Positions 1-13,300 of a stretch of DNA of 64,000 bases are shown here, piece by piece; positions within the stretch are counted from its first letter, which is position 1, and each line of letters begins with the position of its first letter. The notes beneath the pieces are model-generated. The model had not been told where the DNA came from. It searched no databases and saw only the letters and a list, made by a program, of their open reading frames with translations. Origin of the DNA: Linyphia triangularis (taxonomy: Eukaryota; Arthropoda; Arachnida; Araneae; Linyphiidae); contig OZ021732.1 of NCBI GenBank assembly GCA_963978545.1, positions 29,170,123-29,234,122 of the forward strand. Reading direction: 5' to 3'. The position numbers and the translations under genes are program-made.

Positions 1-994
1 AATAAGTTCATCAGTTTTTGACGATGTACCAATTATAGTATTTTCCTGGAAGGGATAGACAATCCAGTTTTTCTCATGGCAATTTTTAATTTCTTCAACA
101 AAGTACTAATAAGTTTACCTTCAAACCATTAAAATGCTTTGAGATCTCACTAATTAAGCTGTCATATAACAGAACATTCGTTATTAGAATCATTAATCAG
201 AAACATTCATATTATTTTCGATTATAAACGTTTGAAATGTCTCAAAACTCTCATACATTTGCTCTTGTCAAGATCTTGTCGAAACCCAGCAAAAATCGAC
301 TCGCGATCCACCTGTAGCTTTTTTGGGAAGCTCAACTCTAGGGAAACAGTATTGCCAAATATCATCATTCATATCAGGTTACAACAAAGAGTATCATTCC
401 ATTAACTTTTTTTATTATAGCTTTAAATATGTTTTTAAAAATGATATAAGAAATAACTCAAGTTGTCGTTTGCTATCACTAGAACCTTCATTTAATGGTT
501 TCTTTGTAAAATCTGTATAGATATAAATTAACTTCATCTAAATAGTCTCAATGCTGAAAATTTTACCTTTGAAGGATAGATACCATATCTTTTTAAAAAG
601 TTATAAGTAATTTCTTTGCATTTTCTTGATGCAAGGACATACATATTCAAAATATGTTAAAAAGACGGTGGAAATTGATTATTTGGTCAAAATTCGAGAT
701 CGAACGCGCAATCAGCAAAATCTGCTCAATACAGGCACTCATTTATTGCACAACTTTCTGCTTTCCTTTGATTTTTTTCGAAAAATTGACAGTGTTGTAC
801 AACTAGTTTTGTTGCACAGTGAAAGTGCAGCATTACTTAGGTCATATTGAGGGCGGGAATTGAAAAGTGCTCAACTTTCACATTTATTGTGTTTTACTTT
901 AGTTTGTTTTTCTTGCACCAGATCAACACACTGCGTCGGAACTTCGTTAAAGCATCAGATTCTGGACTACTGAGAGGAGTTCGAGCATAAAGAT
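1..994. other. AT-rich sequence, nothing recognised
   Basis: No coding region, RNA gene or repeat end could be supported here. Short open frames (for example around 323-520 and 626-850) have no recognisable motif and look like chance. Confidence 0.5.
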
Positions 995-1008
995 GAAACC
1001 TATACGAG

Positions 1009-1192
1009 GCCGACCAAACGGTATAGTGGTTAGCGTGCTAGCTTCTAGACCGCAAGGTTGCGGGTTCGAGTCCCGTGTTAGGCATGGGTGTTTGTAAATG
1101 TATGTTGGCTTGTCTAATGACGAATGTTTCGGCGCATTATAGTCCTCGTGTTGCTGACGGCGCCAGATAATCTGAAAACAACCAACCAACAA
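1009..1192 (+). mobile_element. tRNA-Arg-derived SINE, family A, copy 1 (full length)
   Basis: A 184 bp SINE. The 5' part is tRNA-like: an A box (TAGTGGTTAGCG), an anticodon-region TTCTAGA as in tRNA-Arg(TCT), and a B box (GGTTCGAGTCC). A unique body follows (TGTTGGCTTGTCTAATGACG, then GACGGCGCCAGATAATCTGA), and the 3' tail is CAACCAACCAAC. It is flanked by a 14 bp target-site duplication with one mismatch, GAAACCTAT(A/T)CGAG, at 995-1008 and 1193-1206. This shows retroposition by LINE machinery supplied in trans. The internal boxes imply Pol III transcription. Confidence 0.9.
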
Positions 1193-1396
1193 GAAACCTA
1201 TTCGAGAAGGTTTTCTTTTTTAAAGGAAACTGTTCCGCATTTAGGTTTAGAATGGGAGAATCCTCTGAAAATTCCCACTAGGCAGCCCGATAATCGACAA
1301 AATACTATCAGTCACAATTGGCCCTGTGTCCACTCACATAGAAAGTAAATGAAGCAGAGGGTCGATTCAGACAGATCTCTCACGCTAGGTGAGCAT

Positions 1397-1580
1397 TTCC
1401 CACCTAATGACTGTGGGGTTAACGCTCTGGTCTCGCCTGCCAAATGTGATGGGTTCGAATCCTGTGTTAGACATGGATGTTCGTTATGGCTCGGAATCCC
1501 CGTTAAGCTGTAAGTGCCAATCTGATTATTCGTAATTGGGTATAAAAATAGGTCGTTGAGCGTATTAATCAACCAATCAA
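1397..1580 (+). mobile_element. tRNA-derived SINE, family B, copy 1
   Basis: A second, distinct SINE family. The tRNA-like head has GGGTTAACGCTCTGG near the A-box position and the B box GGTTCGAATCC. The body ends TCGTTGAGCGTATTAATCAA with an AACCAATCAA tail. Imperfect 12 bp direct repeats, CTAGG(T/A)GAG(C/A)AT, flank it at 1385-1396 and 1581-1592. Related copies lie at 43000-43171 and, more diverged, near 46975-47155 on the minus strand. Confidence 0.75.
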
Positions 1581-1592
1581 CTAGGAGAGAAT

Positions 1593-2057
1593 TATATCTC
1601 TTGGCATTGAGTCGGACTGAACTACACGAGGGACATTTATACACCTCCGAAACTACATCTGGAATTCGGAAAAAAAAAATCTAAAATTTAAGAAAGAAAT
1701 TATTTTTCTGGAGATCTCATAAGAGAAAATGCCGCGTATTGCGATTACTTCACCAACCATCGCGTCTATTGATTTTAAGAGCAGCGTCTGTAACGTATAA
1801 TCCACTAACTGAGATGAGATGTTTAGATATTCAATCATGCACTATACTGAAAAGCCATCTTAAGTCCAACAAGATTAAATGAGATAGCTAACTCTAGAGA
1901 TCTTAGCAGCCATGGTCCTTTAACAAGTTTTGTGGATTTCTTGAGCAGTTCGTCGTTTAATATTGTTAAACGTTCTCTGAAAATGTATACTCTAAAAGTG
2001 TAAGAAATTTCAAGATTAAATAAACAAGCTTAAAATTCAAAATAAGCTATGAGTTTT
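1593..2057. other. no feature seen
   Basis: AT-rich spacer between SINE insertions. No supportable gene or repeat. Confidence 0.45.
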
Positions 2058-2071
2058 CTGAACTAACCAAA

Positions 2072-2257
2072 GCCGACCAAACGGTATAGTGGTTAGCGTG
2101 CTAGCCTCTAGACCGCGAGGTTGCGGGTTCGAGTCCCGTGTTAGGCATGGGTGTTTGTAAATGTATGTTGGCTTGTCTAATGACGAATTTTTCGGCGCAT
2201 TATAGCCCTCGTGTTGCTGACGGCGCCAGATAATCTGAAAACAACTAAAACAACCAA
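2072..2257 (+). mobile_element. tRNA-Arg-derived SINE, family A, copy 2 (full length)
   Basis: Near-identical to the copy at 1009-1192, with the same A box, B box, body and (CAAC)-type tail. A perfect 14 bp target-site duplication, CTGAACTAACCAAA, lies at 2058-2071 and 2258-2271. The small divergence from copy 1 suggests recent activity. Confidence 0.92.
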
Positions 2258-2271
2258 CTGAACTAACCAAA

Positions 2272-4233
<1,962 letters not shown>

Positions 4234-4565
4234 AACATAAGTTCATCTGACAAAAGAATACGTAACAGAATAAGATTAAATATGGTAATGACAGCATTAA
4301 AATATTTATACTAACAATTAGCTTCAGCAATCCTAACTAAGATGTATAAAGCAGTATTTATTATTCCAATCACAACCCTAAAATGGAAGCTACTTCCTAA
4401 GTATCAATCAATAATGTTATTTAGTGATCAAGAAAGGATGTGAAATCTTTGGATGATAATGACACAAAACGCTAGTAACAAGTTTTAAAAAAATCGCAAT
4501 ATTTTTAAAATACTCTTTAAATTTAAGGCAATACATTTCTGTGATTGAAATGTATATTTAATAAA

Positions 4566-4640
4566 AAAGGTTGGTTGGTTGGTTGTATTTAAATTTATTT
4601 TGCGCAAAGGCAACGCATGGCCCAAACTGCGCTAATAAAA
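4566..4640 (-). mobile_element. possible SINE 3' end of another family
   Basis: On the plus strand GGTTGGTTGGTTG is followed by a body unlike family A (TGCGCAAAGGCAACGCATGG). The tail resembles the reversed CAAC tail of the family A SINE, so this may be the 3' end of a related SINE or the LINE that mobilises it. No tRNA head or duplication was found. Confidence 0.35.
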
Positions 4641-4659
4641 AGGGATATTTCAAAACATA

Positions 4660-6270
4660 CAGTCAGTCACAAAAGTCTACATACACCCACTAATTTTCGC
4701 AGATCTAGCACTTTATTCATATTTTTGAATATACAACTTCATTTTCGTTAACATCTTGGATAATAACTCGTATCCAACAAAAAAAATTATGAACAAATTC
4801 GTTAAAATATAACAGAAATTAACAACATATTAAATTATATAGTCACAAAAGTCTACATACAGAGACAGAACAATACAAACTTTCAGAATTAAATGCCAAA
4901 ATATGTAACATTAATACTTTGTAGGACCTCCCTTTGAAGTAACAACTGCCTGAATTCGGTTTGGCATCGACATAACCAGATTTTTTGTCGTCTCAGGTGT
5001 AATTTGAGACCATGCAAGCTCTATTGCCTTCTTTAGGGTTTCCTTGCTTGTTACCGATTGCTCCCGAACTCTCCTATCAGCTTCCTCCCAAAGGTCCTCG
5101 ATGGGATTAAGGTCTGGGGACTGTGGCGGCGAATGGAGCTGTTTGGGCGTTTTATAGAGTAGCCATTCCTTAACAATCTTAGCTGTATGTTTTGGGTCGT
5201 TGTCTTGCTGGAAGACAAAGTTGTTCCCAAGTCCCAATTTTCGAACCGATGGAAGTAGATTATCTTGCAAAATCTTCAGGTATTCAAATCGATTCATTAT
5301 GCCATCGATAAACACTAAATTGCCCACTCCAGCGGCAGCCATTGCTCCCCAAACCATAGCACTGCCTCCACCGTGTTTCACAGTTGGAGTCAAATTCTCG
5401 GGATTCATTTCTGTGTTTTTTTCCCTTCAGATTTTTCCGCGGCCATCACTCCCGAACACGTTGAACTTACTCTCGTCTGTAAAAACAACTGTTTTCCAAA
5501 AATTAAAATCTTGGTCAATATGTGCAGAAGCAAAATCAAGTCTCTTTTGTTTGTTAGTAGATGAAATGAACGGCTTTCGTCTAGAAACTCTACCATTATA
5601 GCCGGCTGATCGAAGAATTCTACGAACAGTTTCTGGATGCACTTTCTTTCCACTAGCTGTTGCAATTTGATTCGCTAATTTTGGAGCACTAATTTTCGGA
5701 TTTTTCTTCACTTTTCTTACTATGGTTCTTGCATCACGATCATTAAGCTTCCTTGGACTACCACATCGATATTTGTTAAGCACATTGCCACGCATAACAT
5801 AATTTCTGTAGATTGTTTGAACAGTTGACCGACTTTTTTTTACAATTTTTGCAATTTCTGCAAAAGATTTCTTTTCACATTTCATTCTTACTATCATATT
5901 TCGAAGTTCTAAAGATGTTTCCTTTCCCTGACTCATTTTGTTGAAGTTACAATGTCAAAAAATCTCGGAAAATGAAGATTAGAATAGATAACGAAACATG
6001 TAACCTCAAACTAAGACAATCTTCCAAAATAACTTTGTATGCAAATTTTTTTCCGTCCACCAATCAGGTGTATGCAGACTTTTGCGACTTGATAATTACT
6101 ATACAAATCACAAAATTACCTAGAAATTATTATTTCTGAATATTTTTATTATGAAAAACAAAATTTTTAGAGAAAACTGAAGGAGTGATATGATTTTTAA
6201 AATTGAAATTTAATTGCTTTTTGAGAAACCTTTATTTTGATCAGTGTATGCAGATTTTTGTGACTGACTG
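4660..6270 (-). mobile_element. Tc1-like DNA transposon with double (IR/DR) terminal repeats
   Basis: A 1611 bp element flanked by TA at 4658-4659 and 6271-6272. The outer ends are CAGTCAGTCACAAAAGTCTA on the left and, inverted, CAGTCAGTCACAAAAATCTG on the right. A second copy of the same site lies about 180 bp inside each end: AGTCACAAAAGTCTACATAC at 4841-4860, and inverted at 6069-6089. Two transposase sites per end is the IR/DR plan known from Sleeping Beauty- and Minos-type Tc1 elements. The single gene inside is frameshifted, so this copy is probably non-autonomous although its ends look intact. Confidence 0.93.
4911..5936 (-). pseudogene. Tc1 transposase, DD34E, inactivated by a frameshift
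   Basis: The gene reads in two frames. 5936-5427 encodes the N-terminal 169 residues: a helix-turn-helix DNA-binding region (SFAEIAKIVKKSRSTVQTIY), the GSPRKL block between the two HTH motifs, and the first catalytic Asp in FTDESKF. 5408-4911 encodes the rest: KHGGGSAMVWGA, the second Asp in QQDNDPKHT, and the Glu in SPDLNPIEDLW. There are 34 residues between the second Asp and the Glu, the spacing expected for Tc1. One frame change lies between about 5408 and 5445. The combined length, about 340 residues, is normal for the family. No other clear stop was seen, so the break may be recent. Confidence 0.9.
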
Positions 6271-6272
6271 TA

Positions 6273-8245
6273 CATTAAATATTATACAGCATCTATTAAC
6301 TTTGAAAGACAACATTTCTGAAGACGGTCAGTGGATGGCATAACACTTCAATATCAGTAGTGTAGTTTCCGAAAAATAAACGAGCAAAAACCCATTCAAA
6401 TTTGACGTTTCGGGAGAATGGCTCGTGCATTAAAATTTTGGTAGCAATGTAAGGTATATTGTTATAAAAGAGTTGGTGAGATAATTGAGGACTATAGAAA
6501 ACGACCTAAGTACCAAACAAATTGAAAATCTTTCTTTCACGGAAAAATATCCTAAAGACCAAGTTAAACAAAGTCGAGAACTCCCAAAGTGCAAACTCCA
6601 GTAGCAATAGTTCAAATTCAATCTAAAGTATGCACTTAACCATTGCCTGAAGTACCAGATGCGATCACTTTTCAATTCTTCTGGAAATTTTTCTTTTTTG
6701 GACTTGGGTCGTTTTCCATTTCTAGTCCTCAATTGTCGAAGAGTTTTAAGAATCGTTCCCCAGGAAAGATAAATTATTGCTTTCTAAATATTTAATACTT
6801 ACATTTTATCTCTTTAAGCTTCCGTCGGGCGTAATATTTTGGTCGCTGATTATGGTTGCAAAGTGCATCGGTGTCACATTTATAAAACATAATAAACACA
6901 CAATTTAAGATCATTTCTACAACAGCCAGGGGATGAACATCATTACAAGGAGTGTCAAAAGAAGGAAAAATGATGATAGTTATTATTTTTTTCAAAAGTT
7001 TCTACAATCAACTGAACCATATTTTATCTGCAAAGCCGGGCCAGGCAATTCAATTAGTATATTAATTATTAAAGAGAAATGGTAAACAAGTGGACACAGA
7101 TTTCAACTGAAAATTAAGTTAGTAGAGGAGAAGGTCTAATTTAATAAATATTTCAAGAACATTTTTAAAAAGTCATATTTTTTAAAGGGTATTATGAAAA
7201 AAAAAAAAAAAAAAAAAACTTTATAGTAATTTGAGATATCCATAAATAAACAAGTATACACGTATAATTTCCACTGTTTTATTCCGATCTTCATGGAATT
7301 TTGAACACTTGATTTTCGAAACAAGAGGAAGATTCCCAGCTTCTTGAAATTTCGAAATTCAGTCCCCTTTCCTCTCCTTAAAGGGTATGATCACAACTTG
7401 AATTTACTGAACTAAATTGAAATCGGAGTTTTTTTTATTATAGGTATCGGGACTAATACAGATTACCAGAAACACAATTCCATTCCCACGTTTTGTAATA
7501 TAAATGATGAAACCGAGGATCAGAAATTAAGATCTATCGAACTAATTTAAACCAAGTTTTTTTTTTCTTTCTATATGCAATATGCATCTGGACTAACTTG
7601 TGTTACCAATTACCTGGCTTAGGTAACACAATATAATTAGGATGTTTTTTAGTTAAGGTGGTGATTATATTGAAAAGTTATTGACTGAAGTCGAAATCGC
7701 TACTCACTATGAGGAGAGTTTGTCACCTTAAACAAGATAATTATTATCGAAATTTATTCATGAATGTGAATTTAAATAAACAGCTACCAGTAAAAATAAA
7801 GCAACCGTCAGAAAAAGATTTATCATGGTAGAGTACTTATATAAATTTTCCGTTAAAGTCAGTCAAACGCATGTCCTTGGTTATAGAGTTTCAAACGCCT
7901 TTACAAGCTGCAGAGGCAGATTAAAACGTAGAAAAACAGACGAGTTACGTTCCAAAACTGATACCAGCGAACTGTCCTTTGTTACATGAATTAAGCTGAG
8001 AACAGATGAACAGCCAAATACTGCTAAAATTGTAAAGGATATTCTTATAATAAATAGAAGGAGTTGCAGTTTCTTCAAATTCATTGCATAATCCTTAAAC
8101 ACCAGATGAAGTATTAGCTCTTGTTACGGCTAAACTTAAAAAAATTCAATATCAGTCAGCGAGTCATGTGTGGAAGTGGAAATGCCTTTACAAGAATTAC
8201 TCGATCACACAGTAAAAGGCTCGTGCTTACATTAGATGAGGCAAT
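6273..8245. other. no gene recognised
   Basis: AT-rich intergenic DNA with homopolymer runs (for example A at 7198-7218). The short open frames at 6430-6732 and 6792-6995 show no motif and no splice structure that I can support. Confidence 0.4.
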
Positions 8246-8375
8246 TCCTTCACTTTCTCATAAGCAACTCAAAATTCCCAACATAGTAACGAAACATGTG
8301 CGACTTAAAATTATGAACATGTGCAAGAAGAATTCAGGAAAAGAAAAACAAAAGAAATATCTGCAAGAATTTAGG
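8246..8375 (+). repeat. unknown repeat, direct-orientation copy
   Basis: This stretch (starting CCTTCACTTTCTCATAAGCA and running through CAGGAAAAGAAAAACAAAAG) recurs inverted at 8974-9269 inside the neighbouring hAT element, where a SINE splits it. In one plus frame (8121-8405) it reads as a basic peptide of 94 residues that I do not recognise. It may be a fragment of a transposon gene. Confidence 0.6.
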
Positions 8376-8973
8376 AAAAGAATGAGTCTTTTAGTAATAA
8401 ACTAAAGACTGGGTTTGAAAGTACAAATAACGGAAATACGACAAGAAGCTTTCCTATAATTATGAAGAGTCTGCCGATACGATATTCATACATGAAAACA
8501 TAATTGATCGATTTTATACAATACTTCCGGCAATTACAAGTAAATATCTTATTAAGCAAATTCAATATATTTTGCATAAAAACTGCAAGTTGTGTTCGTG
8601 AAGCTTTATCTACGATATTCCATGCCTACAATTATATGTAAAAACGTTCAAATATCTCATTTAGAATATGCTATTGTTCCTTTAGGCTTATTTTTTATTT
8701 ATTTTTATTGTTATTTATGTTTAATTCTAGAGGAAGACCAAAGTTCTTGGATCAAGTACATAAAATAGAGATCGGCGATATATCGATACAATATTTATAT
8801 CGATATTTTTTTTTAAATAATATCGATGGTAAAAATATTGATACAAGTTACCGATATATCGATATTTTCGAACATTTTTTAATTTTTTGATGATCATTTT
8901 GTAGTTCCATGTGTTTTTCGATTTTCTTTATTCCTTTTTCAAAAATTTCAAAACTAAAGTTTGGACTTGGACT

Positions 8974-9269
8974 TCTTAAATTCTTCTTGCAGATATTTCT
9001 TTTGTTTTTCTTTTCCTGAATTCTTCCTTCTAGACCGCGAGGTTGCGTGTTGGAGTCCCGTGTAAGGCATGGGTGTTTGCAAATGTATGTTGGCTTGTCA
9101 AATGACGAAAGTTTCGGCGCATTATAGCCCTCGTGTTGCTGACGGCGCCAGATAATCTGAAAACAACCAACCAACCTGAATTCTTCTTGCACATGTTCAT
9201 AATTTTAAGTCACACACGTTTTGTTACTATATTGAGAACTTTAGAGTTGCTTATGAGAAAGTGAAGGTG
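8974..9269 (-). repeat. unknown repeat, inverted copy split by a SINE
   Basis: Reverse complement of the 8246-8375 segment with several substitutions. Its two halves, 8974-9026 and 9187-9269, are separated by the SINE at 9027-9174 and rejoin cleanly once the SINE and one copy of its duplication are removed. Confidence 0.75.
9027..9174 (+). mobile_element. tRNA-Arg-derived SINE, family A, copy 3 (5'-truncated)
   Basis: It starts inside the tRNA part at CTTCTAGACCGCG, so the A box is missing, and continues through the B-box region, body and CAACCAACCAAC tail. A perfect 12 bp duplication, CCTGAATTCTTC, lies at 9015-9026 and 9175-9186. Truncation at the 5' end with an intact duplication fits incomplete reverse transcription during target-primed insertion. 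Confidence 0.9.
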
Positions 9270-9925
9270 AGATAATTAAAATGGCACCCTAACTAAAAAG
9301 AAAACATATTGTAATGGAAAGATAAGATCATTTATTAGTAGTCATTAACATTGCTCTGTTTCTGTTGCCAACGTGTGCCTGGAATTTGCATCTAATTTCA
9401 AATATTAAAAACAACGCTATCAGCAAAATATATGGTAAACAACTTTTCAAAATTTCTTCTTTAAAATATAAATGGGAATTTATGCATTGACATCCAAATG
9501 TATTTTATTTATTCTGATTGATAATATAATTTATAAAAACAATTTTTACAATTTATTTATTAAAATAACTTTGGCATGAATTCATGAAAAGTAGAAATTT
9601 GCCCCGAAAAACTTCGTTTCTGGCAAAATTGAAAATCAAAAAAAAAAAAAAATAATGTATCGATTTATCGATATTTTTTCTTATGCAGCGATATAGTATC
9701 GATATTTCCGACCTATAACATAAAAGGAATGTTATATCCGAAAATTCTCACGAGTACAAAATGTGGTCCACCAATCAAATTTCGATATGTATGTAATAAT
9801 GTACTTCAACTGAATATTTTCTCTTTAAAGAATCGATTAGATCTATAATCACATTAAAAATTAATCAGTTAGTTAAAAAGATATTTGCAAACATTTTAAA
9901 CCTCCAATAGGTTTTGGCCAGATAT

Positions 9926-10390
9926 TTTAGGAAATTGCGCCAGTGAGCGCCGGGATGATATAACTGTTTGAACCAAGGCAATGCGTGGAACTTCATCTAG
10001 CTTTCTATGAAATTTTTTTGTGACACGATTGGAATAATGTCTAAACCGAATATAGAAACTGAACATTTTATGCGGAATGCCTTCTGGGGTGGTTTTTCAA
10101 GGAGGAAACTACACCACATTTGAAACATGAGAGAAATCAAGGGATAATACATATGCAGTAACAGAAAACAAATTATGCATTCTGAGACATAAATTTATTC
10201 CAAAACCATTTCTCGATGTTTGATATTCCATCATTTACTTATATAAATTTTGAATTTTTTTTTTAGATAAAAAAGTTATCTCTGCCGATAAACCGAATAC
10301 AGAAACTGGAAATTTTACTATGGACCCTTCCCGAGTGGTAAAGGTGTAATTAACCCCATATCAAAGGATAAAATGCGATAGATAAATTAA
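9926..10390. repeat. diverged tandem duplication, about 255 bp period
   Basis: Two related stretches (CCGAATATAGAAACTGAACA near 10042 and CCGAATACAGAAACTGGAAA near 10291) are each followed by similar sequence including GGTGG/GTGGTAAA and CCCATAT/CACATTTG-like blocks. They are an old duplication and no function is visible. Confidence 0.45.
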
Positions 10391-13300
10391 GTACACATAT
10401 TAAATTCTAAATTTCAGCAGTATCAACACATACTTATTACTTCAAAGTAAATCATACACTTGAATGCAAAATCGAAAACATCAATAGAAAATCTACAGCC
10501 AATAATAACAAAATAAAAGTGCAACCCGATTAATGTGCAAAAAAAGAGACAAAAGCAGATATTACGTATTTTCCATTTTTACCACTTTATTGACCACTAA
10601 CCTTAAGAAATGATCATTTCTGTAACAACCTGACATGGATCTGAATGATATGTTTCATACTTTGCAAGCTACAGCAAGCCTCACTATAATAACACAGGTG
10701 ACAGGCTTTGCTTGCTGGAAGACGAAGACATGGTTAAAGGTTTTTTCAAAACACGATTGCTGTGATTGAACTACAAGAGCTTTATGTGCTAAACATGTGA
10801 ATATAGCCTGCGATAAAACGATCAACACTAATATACTTTTAGCACAGATCAAAAGAGTACCAGCTATATATATTTCAACACATACTATCCATATAATTTA
10901 AGACTAACATTATTCTATGTATGTACAAGAAACAACATATGCGATAGTTAAAAAACATTACTAATTAATGCTTCCAGGAGGATTAGAAAGATTTAAAAAA
11001 AAAAAAAAAACTGGTCTAAAATTAAAAATTATAAGTACATTCGATGAGGAAAGTTGAAAAACTTATTTTGTAACTTAAGACATTAATAAATGTTGATAAA
11101 ACAGGCAATAAATAATTCATTAAAGTGTAGAAATAAATTAGTTCTTAAATTAATAAATTATACATTCTAGTGAAATTTTAAGTATGGAACAATTTTATTG
11201 TAATAAGCAAACAATAGCTTAAATAAAAAATATTGTCTTTTCCCTTATGCAATTTATAAAAAAATATTGGAGTGAATAATAAATAAATATTTTTAAGAAT
11301 TAAATGAATAATAAATGAATAAAAGTATTAATGATAGGATTTATTCCTTAAAATAATTTAATATAGCTTGAAAGCAATTTGTAGAATATCGTACTTAAAT
11401 TTTGGTAAAATATTTTGTAGCCAATTTTTATGAAACCATGAAATTTTAAACACAATTACCTTAAATACGGTTCAATAGAAATATTGTATAATAATGCAAA
11501 AAGTGAGCCCTAAATAGTTAGTATATGCTATTTCTAGAGGTAAGTAAAATACTCCAAATTGGGAAAGGTATACAAAATTTTTGTAATTGGTCCCATCTTT
11601 CAAACTCTTAAAAGAAAAATTTTAGTCAAAAATTTTTATTCTCTCTTCAAAAACATAACACACTTACAAATCTATAAAACTGAACTTTAAATTCTGCAAT
11701 TGCACGAAATTTCGCTCAAAATCACAACCTAATAAAACTCTAAAAATGAAAGTACATCACACTATTCGTAGCAACCAACGAGTGAAATTAGGGAACAAAT
11801 GTGCCATACAATTATTTCAGCACACTAAACATGCTCGACACAGAGTTACTTCCAGACCATGAATTCAGCAATTGTACATGAATCTGTTTATGATTGTACA
11901 TGTAATTTTCATATTACTTTAGTCTACGTACCGATTAACAAATAATCGAACAACCAGATACTCTTATCATTATTGCAGCATTATATCAAGATATCAACAT
12001 GTGACCAAAACTTTTTTTCTCTTTTATTCCTATATTTAATCAGCATCAAATCTACCATGCAATCAACACTAAGCAGCAGCATGCTTAATACCAACAGTGA
12101 ATGTTATAACCATACATTTAGTTATTAAATATCCAAGTTATAATAAAGGCTCCTATGTTCTGCACCTAATAGTATATCTTTATGTGGTAACCAATTGCTA
12201 AATGGCTATATATTCCAAATAGCAATTTACAAGTAACTTTCTAATGTTTGATTCAATGACCTCCTTAAAAATGCAAGTTTGGCATTTTAATTTAAAAAAC
12301 ATATATACATTTCATCCAAACCACGAATCTAATCAAATGAATAATATTAGAAAAAACTATTTAAATGTTTTTTTATAATAAATATTAAAAAATGAAGTTG
12401 TCAAGAAAATGTAATTGAAATTTTAAGACAAAACACAAATAGAAGATTTTTAAATATTTCTTTACAAACTTCTTGCAATAAGTTATAATTTTCAATACTT
12501 TCCATATTTCATTTAAACTCGAACATATAAAAAGTCAATAAACATACTTAATTGTCAATCATATAAGCCATCGACAAAGTTAAATATTAAAAAAAATGTT
12601 CAATCTATAACTTCTTTTATATACCACTGGGAATATGCAAAACATAGAACTCTTTGTAGTATCATACCATTATACTGTAAAATTTGCCTTGGGATTATTT
12701 TTAAAATATAAAAATTACCACTTATAAAATAAACTGATGTTGTGCTTCAATCAGAAAAGTAAACAACCTTCAATTTTCTTAGAAATTTAAGGTAGGTAAC
12801 TTTTATATTTGTGCTGTAATATTAACACTATGAAAAATGTTAAATCAGTACACAGTTCCACTACAAACAATTGTGGGCTCATTTTCTTAATATATATGTA
12901 TACTATATATTTCAACAACTAGTAACTTAGTATCATAGAACATGAAAACATAATAAAAGTGATAAATAAAACTCTGAAGTGTTCATCATACCAAATATGT
13001 TAAAGATGATTTCAGACATGGTACAGTTCCCAAGTAAAAAAAAATTGAACTCCTCACAAAAGCAATGATAAAAAAAAAAAAAAAAAAAAAACCACCCTCC
13101 AAATGATCAATATATTTCAGAAGTCAAAAGCATCAAATCAGAATACTACTATGACAAAAAGGTAACTTTAGTTAAACTCAGTTTGCTAACTTTTTAACCT
13201 ACAATTATGGTAATAGAATTTTGGTCAAAAAAGCTGAAATCAGTTTTTGCGCACACAAACAGGTGACCCATGTCTGTTATTTACTAACCTTTGAATTTTT

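Larger units (their letters stand above)
8766..9717. mobile_element. non-autonomous hAT-type element, ATCGAT-rich ends
   Basis: A 952 bp element with a perfect 8 bp target-site duplication, ACATAAAA, at 8758-8765 and 9718-9725. The ends are TAGAGATCGGCGATATATCG on the left and, inverted, TATAGGTCGGAAATATCGAT on the right, each followed by several ATCGAT palindromes. An 8 bp duplication with short TIRs is the hAT signature. There is no transposase. Its cargo is an inverted copy of the sequence at 8246-8375, interrupted by a SINE. Confidence 0.85.

Noticed and set aside
1009..1085. Functional tRNA gene
   Set aside because: A and B boxes are present but the acceptor stem does not pair properly, and the sequence recurs as a SINE head with target duplications.
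947..1192. Minus frames such as VGCFQIIWRRQQHEGYNAPK, recurring at several places
   Set aside because: They are the reverse strand of the family A SINE; the recurrence is due to the SINE copies, not to a protein family.
10655..10852. 65-codon minus frame with a hydrophobic, signal-peptide-like start
   Set aside because: Short, no domain, no splice context and no clear promoter; compatible with chance in AT-rich DNA.
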